Origin: Clostridiales bacterium | GTDB taxonomy: Bacteria; Bacillota; Clostridia; Oscillospirales; Oscillospiraceae | Reading direction: 5' to 3' | DNA: 64,000 bases | NCBI GenBank assembly: GCA_004556965.1 | Contig: SFFE01000001.1 | Coordinates: 62,001 to 126,000, forward strand | Shown: positions 8,923 through 15,603 of the stretch, piece after piece | Layout of the letters: each line of letters opens with the position of its first letter | Numbering within the stretch: the stretch's first letter is position 1 | Program-made: the position numbers and the translations under genes | The notes under the pieces: model-generated | Told to the model about the DNA's origin: nothing | The model's database searches: none | What the model saw: the letters and a program-made list of their open reading frames with translations, nothing else

Positions 8923-8951
8923 TTTACTTTTTTGATTTAGTCGTGTAAAAT
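8923..8951 (+). promoter_or_regulatory. Probable promoter of the yerC-hslO operon
   Basis: TTTACT (8923-8928), 17-bp spacer, TAAAAT (8946-8951). The leader to the start codon is about 80 nt and contains an imperfect hairpin (8978-9009). Confidence 0.5.
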
Positions 8952-9036
8952 GTAACAGGGTAAAAGAGATCATACGGAAAAGCGGGCGGATGGGTACCGC
9001 TTGGCTTTTCAATTGAAAAAAATGTGAGGAGTCGCC

Positions 9037-9351
9037 ATGTATAAACGCAATAAAAAACCGTGCTGTGAAGAGATGTATCAGGCCATCCTGACGCTCGAAA
9101 CAGTGGAAGAGTGCAAAAAATTTTTTGACGATCTGTGTACGGTCACCGAGCTGCAGGCCATGGAGCAGCGCTATCAGGTCGCGTCCTATCTGGAGGACGG
9201 CCTGATTTATAACGACATTCTGGAGCGCACCGGCGCGTCAAGCGCCACGATCAGCCGCGTCAACCGCAGCCTGCAGTACGGCGTCGGCGGGTATGAGATC
9301 GTGTTCAGCCGGCTCAAGAAGAACCGCGGCGGCGCGGAGTCCGGGCAATGA
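9037..9351 (+). CDS. YerC/YecD-type TrpR-superfamily DNA-binding protein
   Basis: A 104-residue all-helical protein matching the YerC branch of the TrpR-like fold, with a helix-turn-helix around YNDILERTGASSATISRVNRSL and the typical ending YGVGGYEIVFSRLKK. These proteins are small dimeric DNA-binding regulators; the ligand and target of the YerC branch are not generally known. GAGGAG precedes the ATG. It is the first gene of a three-gene operon and overlaps the methyltransferase start by ATGA. Confidence 0.85.
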   Translation: MYKRNKKPCCEEMYQAILTLETVEECKKFFDDLCTVTELQAMEQRYQVASYLEDGLIYNDILERTGASSATISRVNRSLQYGVGGYEIVFSRLKKNRGGAESGQ

Positions 9352-10109
9352 GCGCTTACGGTCCGCTTGCCGCGTGGTATGACGCGCTGACCCGCGACGT
9401 GGACTATGCCGCGTTTGCGGATTTTTACGAGTCCTGCTTTCGCGCCCACGGCGGCCAAATGCACACGCTGCTGGATTTCTGCTGCGGCACGGGAACGCTG
9501 ACGAGCCTGCTGGCCGCGCGGGGCTACGAGATGATCGCCTCAGACGGGTCGGCGGATATGCTCATGCAGGCGCAGGCAAAGGCGGCGGAGCTTCCTTCCG
9601 GAAGCATTCCGCCGCTGCTTCTGTGTCAGGAGGCGTCGCGGCTCGACCTGTACGGCACGGTGGACGCCGCCGTCTGCTCGCTGGACGGGATGAACTATCT
9701 CCCGCCGGAGGAGCTGCCGGAGGTGCTGCACCGGCTGCATCTGTTCATCCGGCCGGACGGGCTGCTGATCTTCGATATCCGCGCGCCGGAGTCGTTCCGC
9801 GCGCTGGACGGCGGCGTGTTCGTCGATGAGACGGACGATGTACTCTGTCTCTGGCGGGCGGAATTCGACGAGACGGAGCAGACGATGCGCTACGGTATGG
9901 ACCTGTTCGAGCGGCAGGGGCGGCTCTGGGCGCGCGAATCGGAGGAGCATGTGGAATACGCCCACACGCCGGAGGAGCTGACGCGGCTTTTGCTGCAGGC
10001 CGGCTTCCGGGACGTGCAGGTGCGCACGGACGGGCCGCAGGCGGACGCCGGGCGGCTGTTTCTGACCGCAGTGCGGGGTCAGAGGGAAGGAGACACAAAC
10101 CATGGATGA
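9348..10109 (+). CDS. Class I SAM-dependent methyltransferase
   Basis: A 253-residue cytoplasmic protein with a Rossmann-type SAM-binding fold: motif I LLDFCCGTGTLTSLLAARGY, an acidic residue after strand 2 (IASDGSADML), and motif IV near AAVCSLDGMNYL. The N-terminal segment (YGPLAAWYDALTRDVDYAAF) is typical of an uncharacterised group of methyltransferases in Firmicutes; the substrate is unknown. The ATGA overlap with yerC and an 8-nt overlap with hslO indicate translational coupling. Confidence 0.85.
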   Translation: MSAYGPLAAWYDALTRDVDYAAFADFYESCFRAHGGQMHTLLDFCCGTGTLTSLLAARGYEMIASDGSADMLMQAQAKAAELPSGSIPPLLLCQEASRLDLYGTVDAAVCSLDGMNYLPPEELPEVLHRLHLFIRPDGLLIFDIRAPESFRALDGGVFVDETDDVLCLWRAEFDETEQTMRYGMDLFERQGRLWARESEEHVEYAHTPEELTRLLLQAGFRDVQVRTDGPQADAGRLFLTAVRGQREGDTNHG

Positions 10110-10986
10110 GATCATTCGGGCCGTCTCGGCGGACGGCTTTGTCAAGATATCGGTGGTCACGGCGCGGGCAGCGGTGCAGCGCGCCAACGCCATTCATCAC
10201 TGCAGCCCGACGGCGATCGCCGCGCTGGGGCGGACGCTGTGCGCCGCGTCGCTGCTGGGCGACCTGCTCAAGGAGGATGACGGCACGCTCACCATCCGCG
10301 TCAACGGCGGCGGCGGGCTGGGCAGCGTCATCGCCGTGTCGGACAGCGGCGGCAACGTGCGCGGCATGGTGGGCAACCCCGCGTTCGACCTGCCGCTGCG
10401 CGCGGATGGGAAGCTCGACGTCGGCGGCGCCGTCGGCAAAGACGGGATGCTCACCGTCAGCCGTGACATCGGCCTGCGCGAGCCGTATGTCGGCAGCACG
10501 GAGCTGGTCAGCGGCGAGATCGCGGAGGATCTGGCGGCGTATCTTGCCGAGAGTGAGCAGATCGCCGCGGCCTGCGGGCTGGGCGTGCTCGTGGATACCG
10601 ACCGCTCGGTCAAGGCGGCGGGCGGCTTCATCGTGCAGCTCATGCCCGGCGCGCCGGAGGAGCGCATCACTGCGCTGGAGGACAATGTGTTTTATATGGA
10701 CCAGCTCACCACGATCCTCGACGAGGACGGTGTGGAGGCCGTCATCGCGCAGGTTATGAAAGGGCTGGAACCCCGGATCGTGGAGCGGCACCCGATGGAA
10801 TACCGCTGCTATTGCAGCCGCTCGCGCGTGCGGGATGCGCTGGCGCACTGCGGCGCGGACGCGCTGCGTGAGATGATCGCTTCCGGTGAGGATGCGGCCG
10901 TCTCGTGCCAGTTCTGCGACGCGGAATACGCCTTTTCGCCCGCAGAGCTGGAAGAGATCCTGGCGCAGACGGAAGCGGCGGAATGA
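10102..10986 (+). CDS. hslO: Redox-regulated chaperone Hsp33
   Basis: A 294-residue cytoplasmic holdase chaperone activated by oxidation. The zinc/disulfide switch is intact as CYC (Cys236, Cys238) and CQFC (Cys269, Cys272). The substrate-binding N-domain shows the family features SPTAIAALGRTLCAASLLG and GNVRGMVGNP. The start overlaps the methyltransferase by 8 nt, with GGAAGGAG upstream. It is the last gene of the yerC operon and is followed by a strong hairpin. Linkage to an oxidative-stress role follows from the family. Confidence 0.95.
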   Translation: MDEIIRAVSADGFVKISVVTARAAVQRANAIHHCSPTAIAALGRTLCAASLLGDLLKEDDGTLTIRVNGGGGLGSVIAVSDSGGNVRGMVGNPAFDLPLRADGKLDVGGAVGKDGMLTVSRDIGLREPYVGSTELVSGEIAEDLAAYLAESEQIAAACGLGVLVDTDRSVKAAGGFIVQLMPGAPEERITALEDNVFYMDQLTTILDEDGVEAVIAQVMKGLEPRIVERHPMEYRCYCSRSRVRDALAHCGADALREMIASGEDAAVSCQFCDAEYAFSPAELEEILAQTEAAE

Positions 10987-10995
10987 CCGACCTGC

Positions 10996-11030
10996 CCGCC
11001 CCGGAGCGAGGAAGACCGGCTCCGGGGCGG
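10996..11030 (+). terminator. Terminator of the hslO operon
   Basis: CCGCCCCGGAGC (10996-11007) pairs with GCTCCGGGGCGG (11019-11030). The T-tract is weak. Confidence 0.6.
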
Positions 11031-11088
11031 ACGTGTCGATTCCGGTCGCCGCCCGGTGGACACGTGGCAAAAAAATTCCGAAAATGTA

Positions 11089-11117
11089 TTGACAATTCGG
11101 GGAGCGTCTTGTATAAT
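11089..11117 (+). promoter_or_regulatory. Consensus promoter of the tRNA cluster
   Basis: Perfect TTGACA (11089-11094), 17-bp spacer, perfect TATAAT (11112-11117), 17 bp before tRNA-Val. Such a strong promoter fits stable RNA. Confidence 0.9.
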
Positions 11118-11133
11118 GAGCAAGCTGCGAAAC

Positions 11134-11209
11134 GGGAGCATAGCTCAGCTGGGAGAGCACTTGCCTTACAAGCAAGGGGTCACAGGTTCGAGCCCTGTTG
11201 TTCCCACCA
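11134..11209 (+). tRNA. tRNA-Val (anticodon TAC)
   Basis: Complete cloverleaf of 76 nt with encoded CCA. Acceptor GGGAGCA pairs TGTTCCC with one G-T pair; the D arm has AGCTCAG, the anticodon loop reads CTTACAA, and the T arm has GGTTCGAGCC. First gene of a Val-Phe-Gly cluster. Confidence 0.97.
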
Positions 11210-11227
11210 TTTTGTTTTGCACGATAT

Positions 11228-11303
<76 letters not shown>

Positions 11304-11307
11304 GTTT

Positions 11308-11383
11308 GCGGGCGTAGCTCATTTGGCAGAGCGCCACCTTGCCAAGGTGGAGGTAGCGAGTTCGAATCTCGTCGCCCGCTCCA
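11308..11383 (+). tRNA. tRNA-Gly (anticodon GCC)
   Basis: 76-nt cloverleaf with encoded CCA. Acceptor GCGGGCG/CGCCCGC, anticodon stem CCACC/GGTGG around loop TTGCCAA. Only 4 nt separate it from tRNA-Phe. Confidence 0.97.
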
Positions 11384-11388
11384 ACGTC

Positions 11389-11422
11389 GAAACACGCTTT
11401 TACCGTTTCACAAGCGTGTTTC
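11389..11422 (+). terminator. Terminator after the three-tRNA cluster
   Basis: GAAACACGCTT (11389-11399) pairs with AAGCGTGTTTC (11412-11422), followed by AACTTTTCC. Confidence 0.65.
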
Positions 11423-11434
11423 AACTTTTCCAAA

Positions 11435-11535
11435 CAAAACAAAGCCATAGCTTTGTTTTGTAGAGGAAGAACGGGGAAGCGGATATGGAGACGGCGCGCT
11501 TGCGCGGCGGCGAAATGGAGCGTGTCCGTTCAAGA
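11435..11535 (+). repeat. Dispersed hairpin repeat, copy C (long form)
   Basis: Hairpin CAAAACAAAGC..GCTTTGTTTTG (11435-11460), then GAGGAAGAACGGGGAAGCGG and ATATGGA, a second GC-rich hairpin, then AAATGGAGCG..TCCGTT. It is the first of two tandem copies between tRNA-Gly and tRNA-Cys. Confidence 0.8.
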
Positions 11536-11551
11536 GAACCCAACATCCAAA

Positions 11552-11654
11552 CAAAACGAAGCATCTGCTTTGTTTTGTAGAGGAAGAACGGAGGAGTGGA
11601 TATGAAGCTTTCCGGCTTGCCCGGGAAGCGGAATGGAACGAGTCTGTTCTGACG
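11552..11654 (+). repeat. Dispersed hairpin repeat, copy D (long form)
   Basis: Hairpin CAAAACGAAGC..GCTTTGTTTTG (11552-11577), core GAGGAAGAACGGAGGAGTGG, second hairpin GCTTTCCGG..CCGGGAAGC, then GGAATGGAACGAG and TTCTGACG. It ends 2 nt before tRNA-Cys and about 16 nt after copy C. Confidence 0.8.
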
Positions 11655-11656
11655 AC

Positions 11657-11730
11657 GGCGCCATAGCCAAGTGGTAAGGCATGGGACTGCAAATCCTTGA
11701 CCCCCGGTTCAAATCCGGGTGGCGCCTCCA
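11657..11730 (+). tRNA. tRNA-Cys (anticodon GCA)
   Basis: 74-nt cloverleaf with encoded CCA. Acceptor GGCGCCA/TGGCGCC, anticodon loop CTGCAAA, T arm GGTTCAAATCC. It is separated from the other three tRNAs by two repeat copies and has no clear promoter of its own. Confidence 0.96.
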
Positions 11731-11732
11731 AT

Positions 11733-11766
11733 AAAAAAACGACGTGTTCCAACACGTCGTTTTTTT
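11733..11766. terminator. Terminator after tRNA-Cys
   Basis: Perfect 16-bp stem (A7 CGACGTGTT / AACACGTCG T7) with a 2-nt loop; strong and symmetrical, so it can also serve the minus-strand gene beyond. Confidence 0.85.
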
Positions 11767-11791
11767 GTTGGTAGGCACATTCCGCGCACAG

Positions 11792-12019
11792 TTATTTTTT
11801 TGAACCTCGTTTTTCGGGCGCTGATGGCGGTGCGCTGCCGGACTGTTGACGTTTGCTTTTTTTGAGCGTTTCCTCACCCCTGTGGCAGAACTCCCGATTG
11901 CCGCAGGTGGCGCAGCCGCGCCCACAGCCGCGCTTTGCGGACTGATTCGTTTTCAGCACGATGATGGCGGCCGGGACGAACGCGCCCAGAAGCACCAGCG
12001 CGATATAGACAGATTCCAT
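11792..12019 (-). CDS. FeoB-associated Cys-rich membrane protein-like
   Basis: A 75-residue protein: one N-terminal transmembrane helix (VYIALVLLGAFVPAAIIVL), then a cysteine cluster CGRGCATCGNREFC and a basic, Ser/Pro-rich tail. The helix plus a C-x3-C-x2-C pattern resembles the small proteins often coded beside feoB, but no feoB lies in this window, so the iron link is only by resemblance. ATG at 12019 has AAAGGA upstream; a longer frame from 12112 has no ribosome site. Confidence 0.6.
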   Translation of the reverse strand: MESVYIALVLLGAFVPAAIIVLKTNQSAKRGCGRGCATCGNREFCHRGEETLKKSKRQQSGSAPPSAPEKRGSKK

Positions 12020-12170
12020 CGGACTCGTCCTTTCTCCCAATTGACCCTCATTGTAACAGTGCGTGCACGGAAAATCAAGCCGGCACGTCCCGCGGCGTAC
12101 AGACGGCCGCAAAATGCAACAGAAAAATGGAGGAGGAGAAAATTTCTCTCTGCTCTTTTCATATTCGGTG

Positions 12171-12200
12171 TTGATTTTTTGCGCAAGTGTGTGCTATATT
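12171..12200 (+). promoter_or_regulatory. Probable promoter of the flavin oxidoreductase gene
   Basis: TTGATT (12171-12176), 18-bp spacer, TATATT (12195-12200). Confidence 0.5.
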
Positions 12201-12206
12201 AATATC

Positions 12207-12430
12207 TAAGTTCTATCTAGTTTTCACAAAATCGCGGATGCTGGCGGAAATCGGGCGCATGCGTGCGTTTTTGCGTGCCGCCGGGGAACCGGACACATTC
12301 GGCTTCGCCCTCAGGCCATTGGAGAACGGCCTGTCTTGGAGACGGCGGGCCGACTGCACATTCAGAGACGGTAAGATGATTGATGTCAGACAGTACGACG
12401 TCATCACCGTAAATAAAAAGGGAAGAAAGG
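12207..12430 (+). other. Long 5' leader without recognised element
   Basis: About 225 nt separate the predicted promoter from the start codon. The region is moderately GC-rich, contains short inverted repeats such as GCCATT..GGAGAACGGC, and has no match that I recognise to FMN, T-box or other common riboswitches. Confidence 0.4.
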
Positions 12431-14494
12431 ATGAATTTCGTGGACGAAAAGTACAATGCCTTATTTACCCCGTGGAAAATTGGCAATGTGGAACTGAAAA
12501 ACCGCATTACCAACTGCGCCATGGGCGGCACGTCCCTGTTCGGCTGGATGGAGCCGAACCATTTTGACAAGGAGGCGGCTTACTACCTCCTGGAGAAAGC
12601 ACAGAATGATGTCGGTCTGGTTATCCCCGGCATGCAGTGGGTGCGTGACGTTCTCGGTAACAGATGGCTCTACGAGAACAAGAGAATGTATAAGGAACTC
12701 GCAGAGTACATGCAGGACTTCCACAAGACCGGCGGCAAGCTGTTCATTCAGCTCGCGGCAGGCTGCGGCCGTTCTTTCGCCATCACGCCGATGATGCAGA
12801 TGATTCTGGAGAATCCGGTCATCAACAAGCTCGCAAAGCCCATTCTGGACGTGGAGTACCTCTCCGCTTCCGCTTCCGCCACCCCGAACCGTTGGCTGGA
12901 AAGCTACAACTCCAAGGTGCTCACCAGAGCTGAGATCAAGGAGAGCATCGCTGCGTTCGGCAAGACCGCGAAGCTGCTGCGTGAAGCCGGTGTCGACGGC
13001 GTGCAGATCCACGCTGTGCACGAAGGCTACACCCTCGACCAGTTCGCGATCGAGAACTGGAACCACCGCACCGACGAGTACGGCGGATCCTTCGAGAACA
13101 GATATCGCTATGCGACGGATATCGTGAAGTGCATCAAGAACGATGCAGGCTCCGATTTCCCGGTTTCGCTGCGTTACTCCGTCGTCTCCAAGACGAAGGA
13201 CTTCTTCAAGGGCGCTGTCCCCGGCGAAGAGTACGTCGAGTTCGGCCGCGACATGGCCGAGTCCGAGAAGGCTGTCAAGCACCTGCAGGATTGCGGCTAC
13301 GACCATCTCGACTGCGACAACGGTACTTACGATGCCTGGTACTGGGCACATCCGCCTCAGTACATGCCCAACAACTGCAACCTCGAAGATGTCGCGCACA
13401 TCAAGCAGTTTGTTGATATCCCGGTTTCCTGCGGCGGTAAGATGGAGCCCGAAGTCGCTGCGAAGGCGATTGCCGAGGGCAGAATCGACGCCGTTTCCAT
13501 CGCGCGTCAGAACCTGGTCGACCCCGAATGGGTCATCAAGCTGGAAGAGGGCCGCGAAGAGGACATCAAGCCCTGCATCCGCTGCCACACCGGCTGCTTC
13601 AACATGGCCAAGTACAAGGGCACCTGCAACATCCAGAGCTTCGGCGACTCCACGCACCTGGCTCGCTGCGCCCTGACCCCGACGACCATGCAGCACAACA
13701 AGTACAAGATCGTCCCGACCAAGAAGCCGAAGAACGTCGCCATCATCGGCGCCGGCATCGCTGGTATGGAATGTGCGCTGATGCTCAAGAAGCGCGGCCA
13801 CAAGCCGGTCATCTACGAAAAGACCGACCGCGTCGGCGGCCTGTTCATCACCGCTTCCTCCATGTCCTTCAAAGAGAACGACAGGGCTCTCATTGAGTGG
13901 TACAAGAGAGAGATCGCGAAGGCTGGCATCGAGATCAAGTTCAACACCGAGATCAACGACATCCGCACCATCCGCGCGGACGAGATCATCGTTGCGACCG
14001 GCGCTGTGCCGAGAATGATGCCGATCCCGGGCTTCAACAAGACCATGTCCCTCACCGAGCTGCTGGTCGAGAAGAAGGAAGCCGGCGACAAGATCGTCAT
14101 CTTCGGCGGCGGCCAGTCCGGCTGCGAAGCCGCTCTGGAGCTGGCGCGTGAAGGCAAGCACCCGATCGTTGTCGAGTACGCGGTTGACCTGATCGCTGCG
14201 CAGAACGTTCCGTTCCCGAACGCTTCCTACCTGCGTGAGGCTCTGGTGTTCCGCAAGGTTCCCATCTACCTCAACTCCACGCTCGCCGAGATCAAGGACA
14301 AGAGCGTTGTCATCAAGGGCAAGGACGGCTCCGTCACGGAAGTCGAGTGCGACAGCGTTGTCAACGCGATCGGCTTCGTCCCGACGCCGGTTGCTCCGGA
14401 AGGCAAGAACGTCCACCTCGTGGGCGACTGCCGTCAGATCGGCAACCTGCGTACCGCGATCTGGCGCGGCTGGGATGTCTGCATGAAGATCTAA
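12431..14494 (+). CDS. Fe-S flavoenzyme of the old-yellow-enzyme/2,4-dienoyl-CoA reductase family
   Basis: A 687-residue cytoplasmic oxidoreductase. An N-terminal FMN-binding TIM barrel (about 1-370; HEGYTLDQF.. and RYRYATDIVKCI are typical) is followed by a [4Fe-4S] cluster motif CIRCHTGC (Cys382, 385, 389) with Cys399, then an FAD/NAD(P)H module with GAGIAGMECALML and a second dinucleotide motif FGGGQSGCEAALELA. This plan occurs in 2,4-dienoyl-CoA reductase, 2-enoate reductase, BaiCD/BaiH bile-acid enzymes and trimethylamine dehydrogenase; it reduces C=C bonds with NAD(P)H. The exact substrate cannot be told. Codon use is strongly biased to C/G-ending codons, like the PFOR genes, suggesting high expression. 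It is monocistronic with a long leader. Confidence 0.88.
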   Translation: MNFVDEKYNALFTPWKIGNVELKNRITNCAMGGTSLFGWMEPNHFDKEAAYYLLEKAQNDVGLVIPGMQWVRDVLGNRWLYENKRMYKELAEYMQDFHKTGGKLFIQLAAGCGRSFAITPMMQMILENPVINKLAKPILDVEYLSASASATPNRWLESYNSKVLTRAEIKESIAAFGKTAKLLREAGVDGVQIHAVHEGYTLDQFAIENWNHRTDEYGGSFENRYRYATDIVKCIKNDAGSDFPVSLRYSVVSKTKDFFKGAVPGEEYVEFGRDMAESEKAVKHLQDCGYDHLDCDNGTYDAWYWAHPPQYMPNNCNLEDVAHIKQFVDIPVSCGGKMEPEVAAKAIAEGRIDAVSIARQNLVDPEWVIKLEEGREEDIKPCIRCHTGCFNMAKYKGTCNIQSFGDSTHLARCALTPTTMQHNKYKIVPTKKPKNVAIIGAGIAGMECALMLKKRGHKPVIYEKTDRVGGLFITASSMSFKENDRALIEWYKREIAKAGIEIKFNTEINDIRTIRADEIIVATGAVPRMMPIPGFNKTMSLTELLVEKKEAGDKIVIFGGGQSGCEAALELAREGKHPIVVEYAVDLIAAQNVPFPNASYLREALVFRKVPIYLNSTLAEIKDKSVVIKGKDGSVTEVECDSVVNAIGFVPTPVAPEGKNVHLVGDCRQIGNLRTAIWRGWDVCMKI

Positions 14495-14531
14495 TCCCTG
14501 TTTCGCAGATTACAAACGCAAATTGACCCGG

Positions 14532-14563
14532 TGCGGGTGTGGATTGTATGATCCGCACCCGCA
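14532..14563 (+). terminator. Terminator of the flavoenzyme gene
   Basis: TGCGGGTGTGGAT pairs with ATCCGCACCCGCA (one G-T pair), followed by TTTC. Confidence 0.65.
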
Positions 14564-14654
14564 TTTCAATGGGAAGACATTTTCCCGAGCCAATCCATGC
14601 ATTTCCGATGGGGTTCTCTGCAATCGGTGCTGTTGTTTTAAAGGAGGGAGCCGT

Positions 14655-15428
14655 ATGCGCGTTCGCGCAAAATGCCTTGCCGTGCTGCTGATGGTGTGCG
14701 CGATGCTGCTGTGCGGCTCGCGTACTGACCGGCAATCCGGCGAACGGCGGCAGTATCTGCCCGTGGTGCTCATGTACCACCTCGTGGAGGAGACGCCGTT
14801 TACGGAACATGAGGAGCTGTTCGTCCGGCCGGAGGATTTTGAAGCGCAGCTCCGCGCGCTCTCCGAGGCAGGGTATGCGTTCCTGTTTGCGGACGAGTAC
14901 GGCCCGACCGATACGCCCAGCGTCATTCTGACGTTTGACGACGGGTATGCGGACAATTACACGATCGCGCTGCCGCTGCTGCAAAAATACGGCGCGAAGG
15001 CGACCGTGTTCGTTGCGGAAAATCTGGTGGGGCAGGCGCACTATCTCACCGAAGCGCAGGTTCGCGCGCTGGCGGACAGCGGCTGCGTGCGCATCGGCTC
15101 GCACACGATGAACCACGTCCCCCTTGGCAAAACGGACGCAGACGCGGTCGAACAGGAGCTGGCCGGCTCGCAGACGGCGCTGGAGGAGATGACCGGGCAG
15201 CGCGTTCGCGCACTGGCGTATCCGAACGGCAGCTTCCGCGCGGCAACGGCGCGCACCGCCGCAGAATCTTATGACTTTGCCTACACGATCCAGGACCCGC
15301 GGGTGACCACGCGCTTTTCCACGATGACGATCCCGCGCCTGAACGTCAAGCGCGGCATGGACGGCGCTGCGCTCCTTTCCCGGGTGGAGGCAGTGGAAAA
15401 AATGCTCACACGCGCGGATGGAATCTGA
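14655..15428 (+). CDS. Polysaccharide deacetylase (NodB domain), membrane-attached or secreted
   Basis: A 257-residue protein with a signal sequence (CLAVLLMVCAMLLCGS); the Cys near its end could be a lipobox. The NodB domain follows: VVLMYHLV, motif 1 TFDDGYADN with catalytic and metal Asp, motif 2 SHTMNH with metal-binding His, and a later conserved Arg segment (FRAATARTAAE). Family members remove acetyl groups from peptidoglycan or other wall glycans. ATG at 14655 has AAGGAGG 7 nt upstream; the open frame before it lacks one. It is monocistronic with a strong terminator. Confidence 0.88.
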   Translation: MRVRAKCLAVLLMVCAMLLCGSRTDRQSGERRQYLPVVLMYHLVEETPFTEHEELFVRPEDFEAQLRALSEAGYAFLFADEYGPTDTPSVILTFDDGYADNYTIALPLLQKYGAKATVFVAENLVGQAHYLTEAQVRALADSGCVRIGSHTMNHVPLGKTDADAVEQELAGSQTALEEMTGQRVRALAYPNGSFRAATARTAAESYDFAYTIQDPRVTTRFSTMTIPRLNVKRGMDGAALLSRVEAVEKMLTRADGI

Positions 15429-15437
15429 AACAAGGGC

Positions 15438-15490
15438 CGAATGGCTCCGGAAGAGGATGCAAGTTCCTTTTCCGGAGCCATTCGTTTTTT
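15438..15490 (+). terminator. Terminator of the deacetylase gene
   Basis: CGAATGGCTCCGGA (15438-15451) pairs perfectly with TCCGGAGCCATTCG (15471-15484), then T6. Confidence 0.85.
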
Positions 15491-15568
15491 GCTTTTGCGT
15501 CGAAAAATATCGAAAAACCGTCATATTTAACAAAAATGGTTAATAATCCTTTTTCAGTAAAAGAATGA

Positions 15569-15597
15569 TTGAAACATCAAAATAGTTGTGATATTGT
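15569..15597 (+). promoter_or_regulatory. Promoter of the cas operon
   Basis: TTGAAA (15569-15574), 17-bp spacer, TATTGT (15592-15597). The expected transcription start falls at about 15604, on the first possible cas3 start codon. Confidence 0.5.
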
Positions 15598-15603
15598 AAA
15601 AAT

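Noticed and set aside
8978..9009. GGATGGGTACCGC resembles a T-box antiterminator
   Set aside because: Only a partial match; no specifier stem, no following terminator, and the downstream gene is not amino-acid related.
12187..12567. Plus-strand frame overlapping the flavoenzyme leader and start
   Set aside because: No ribosome site or recognisable product; it overlaps a clear gene in another frame.
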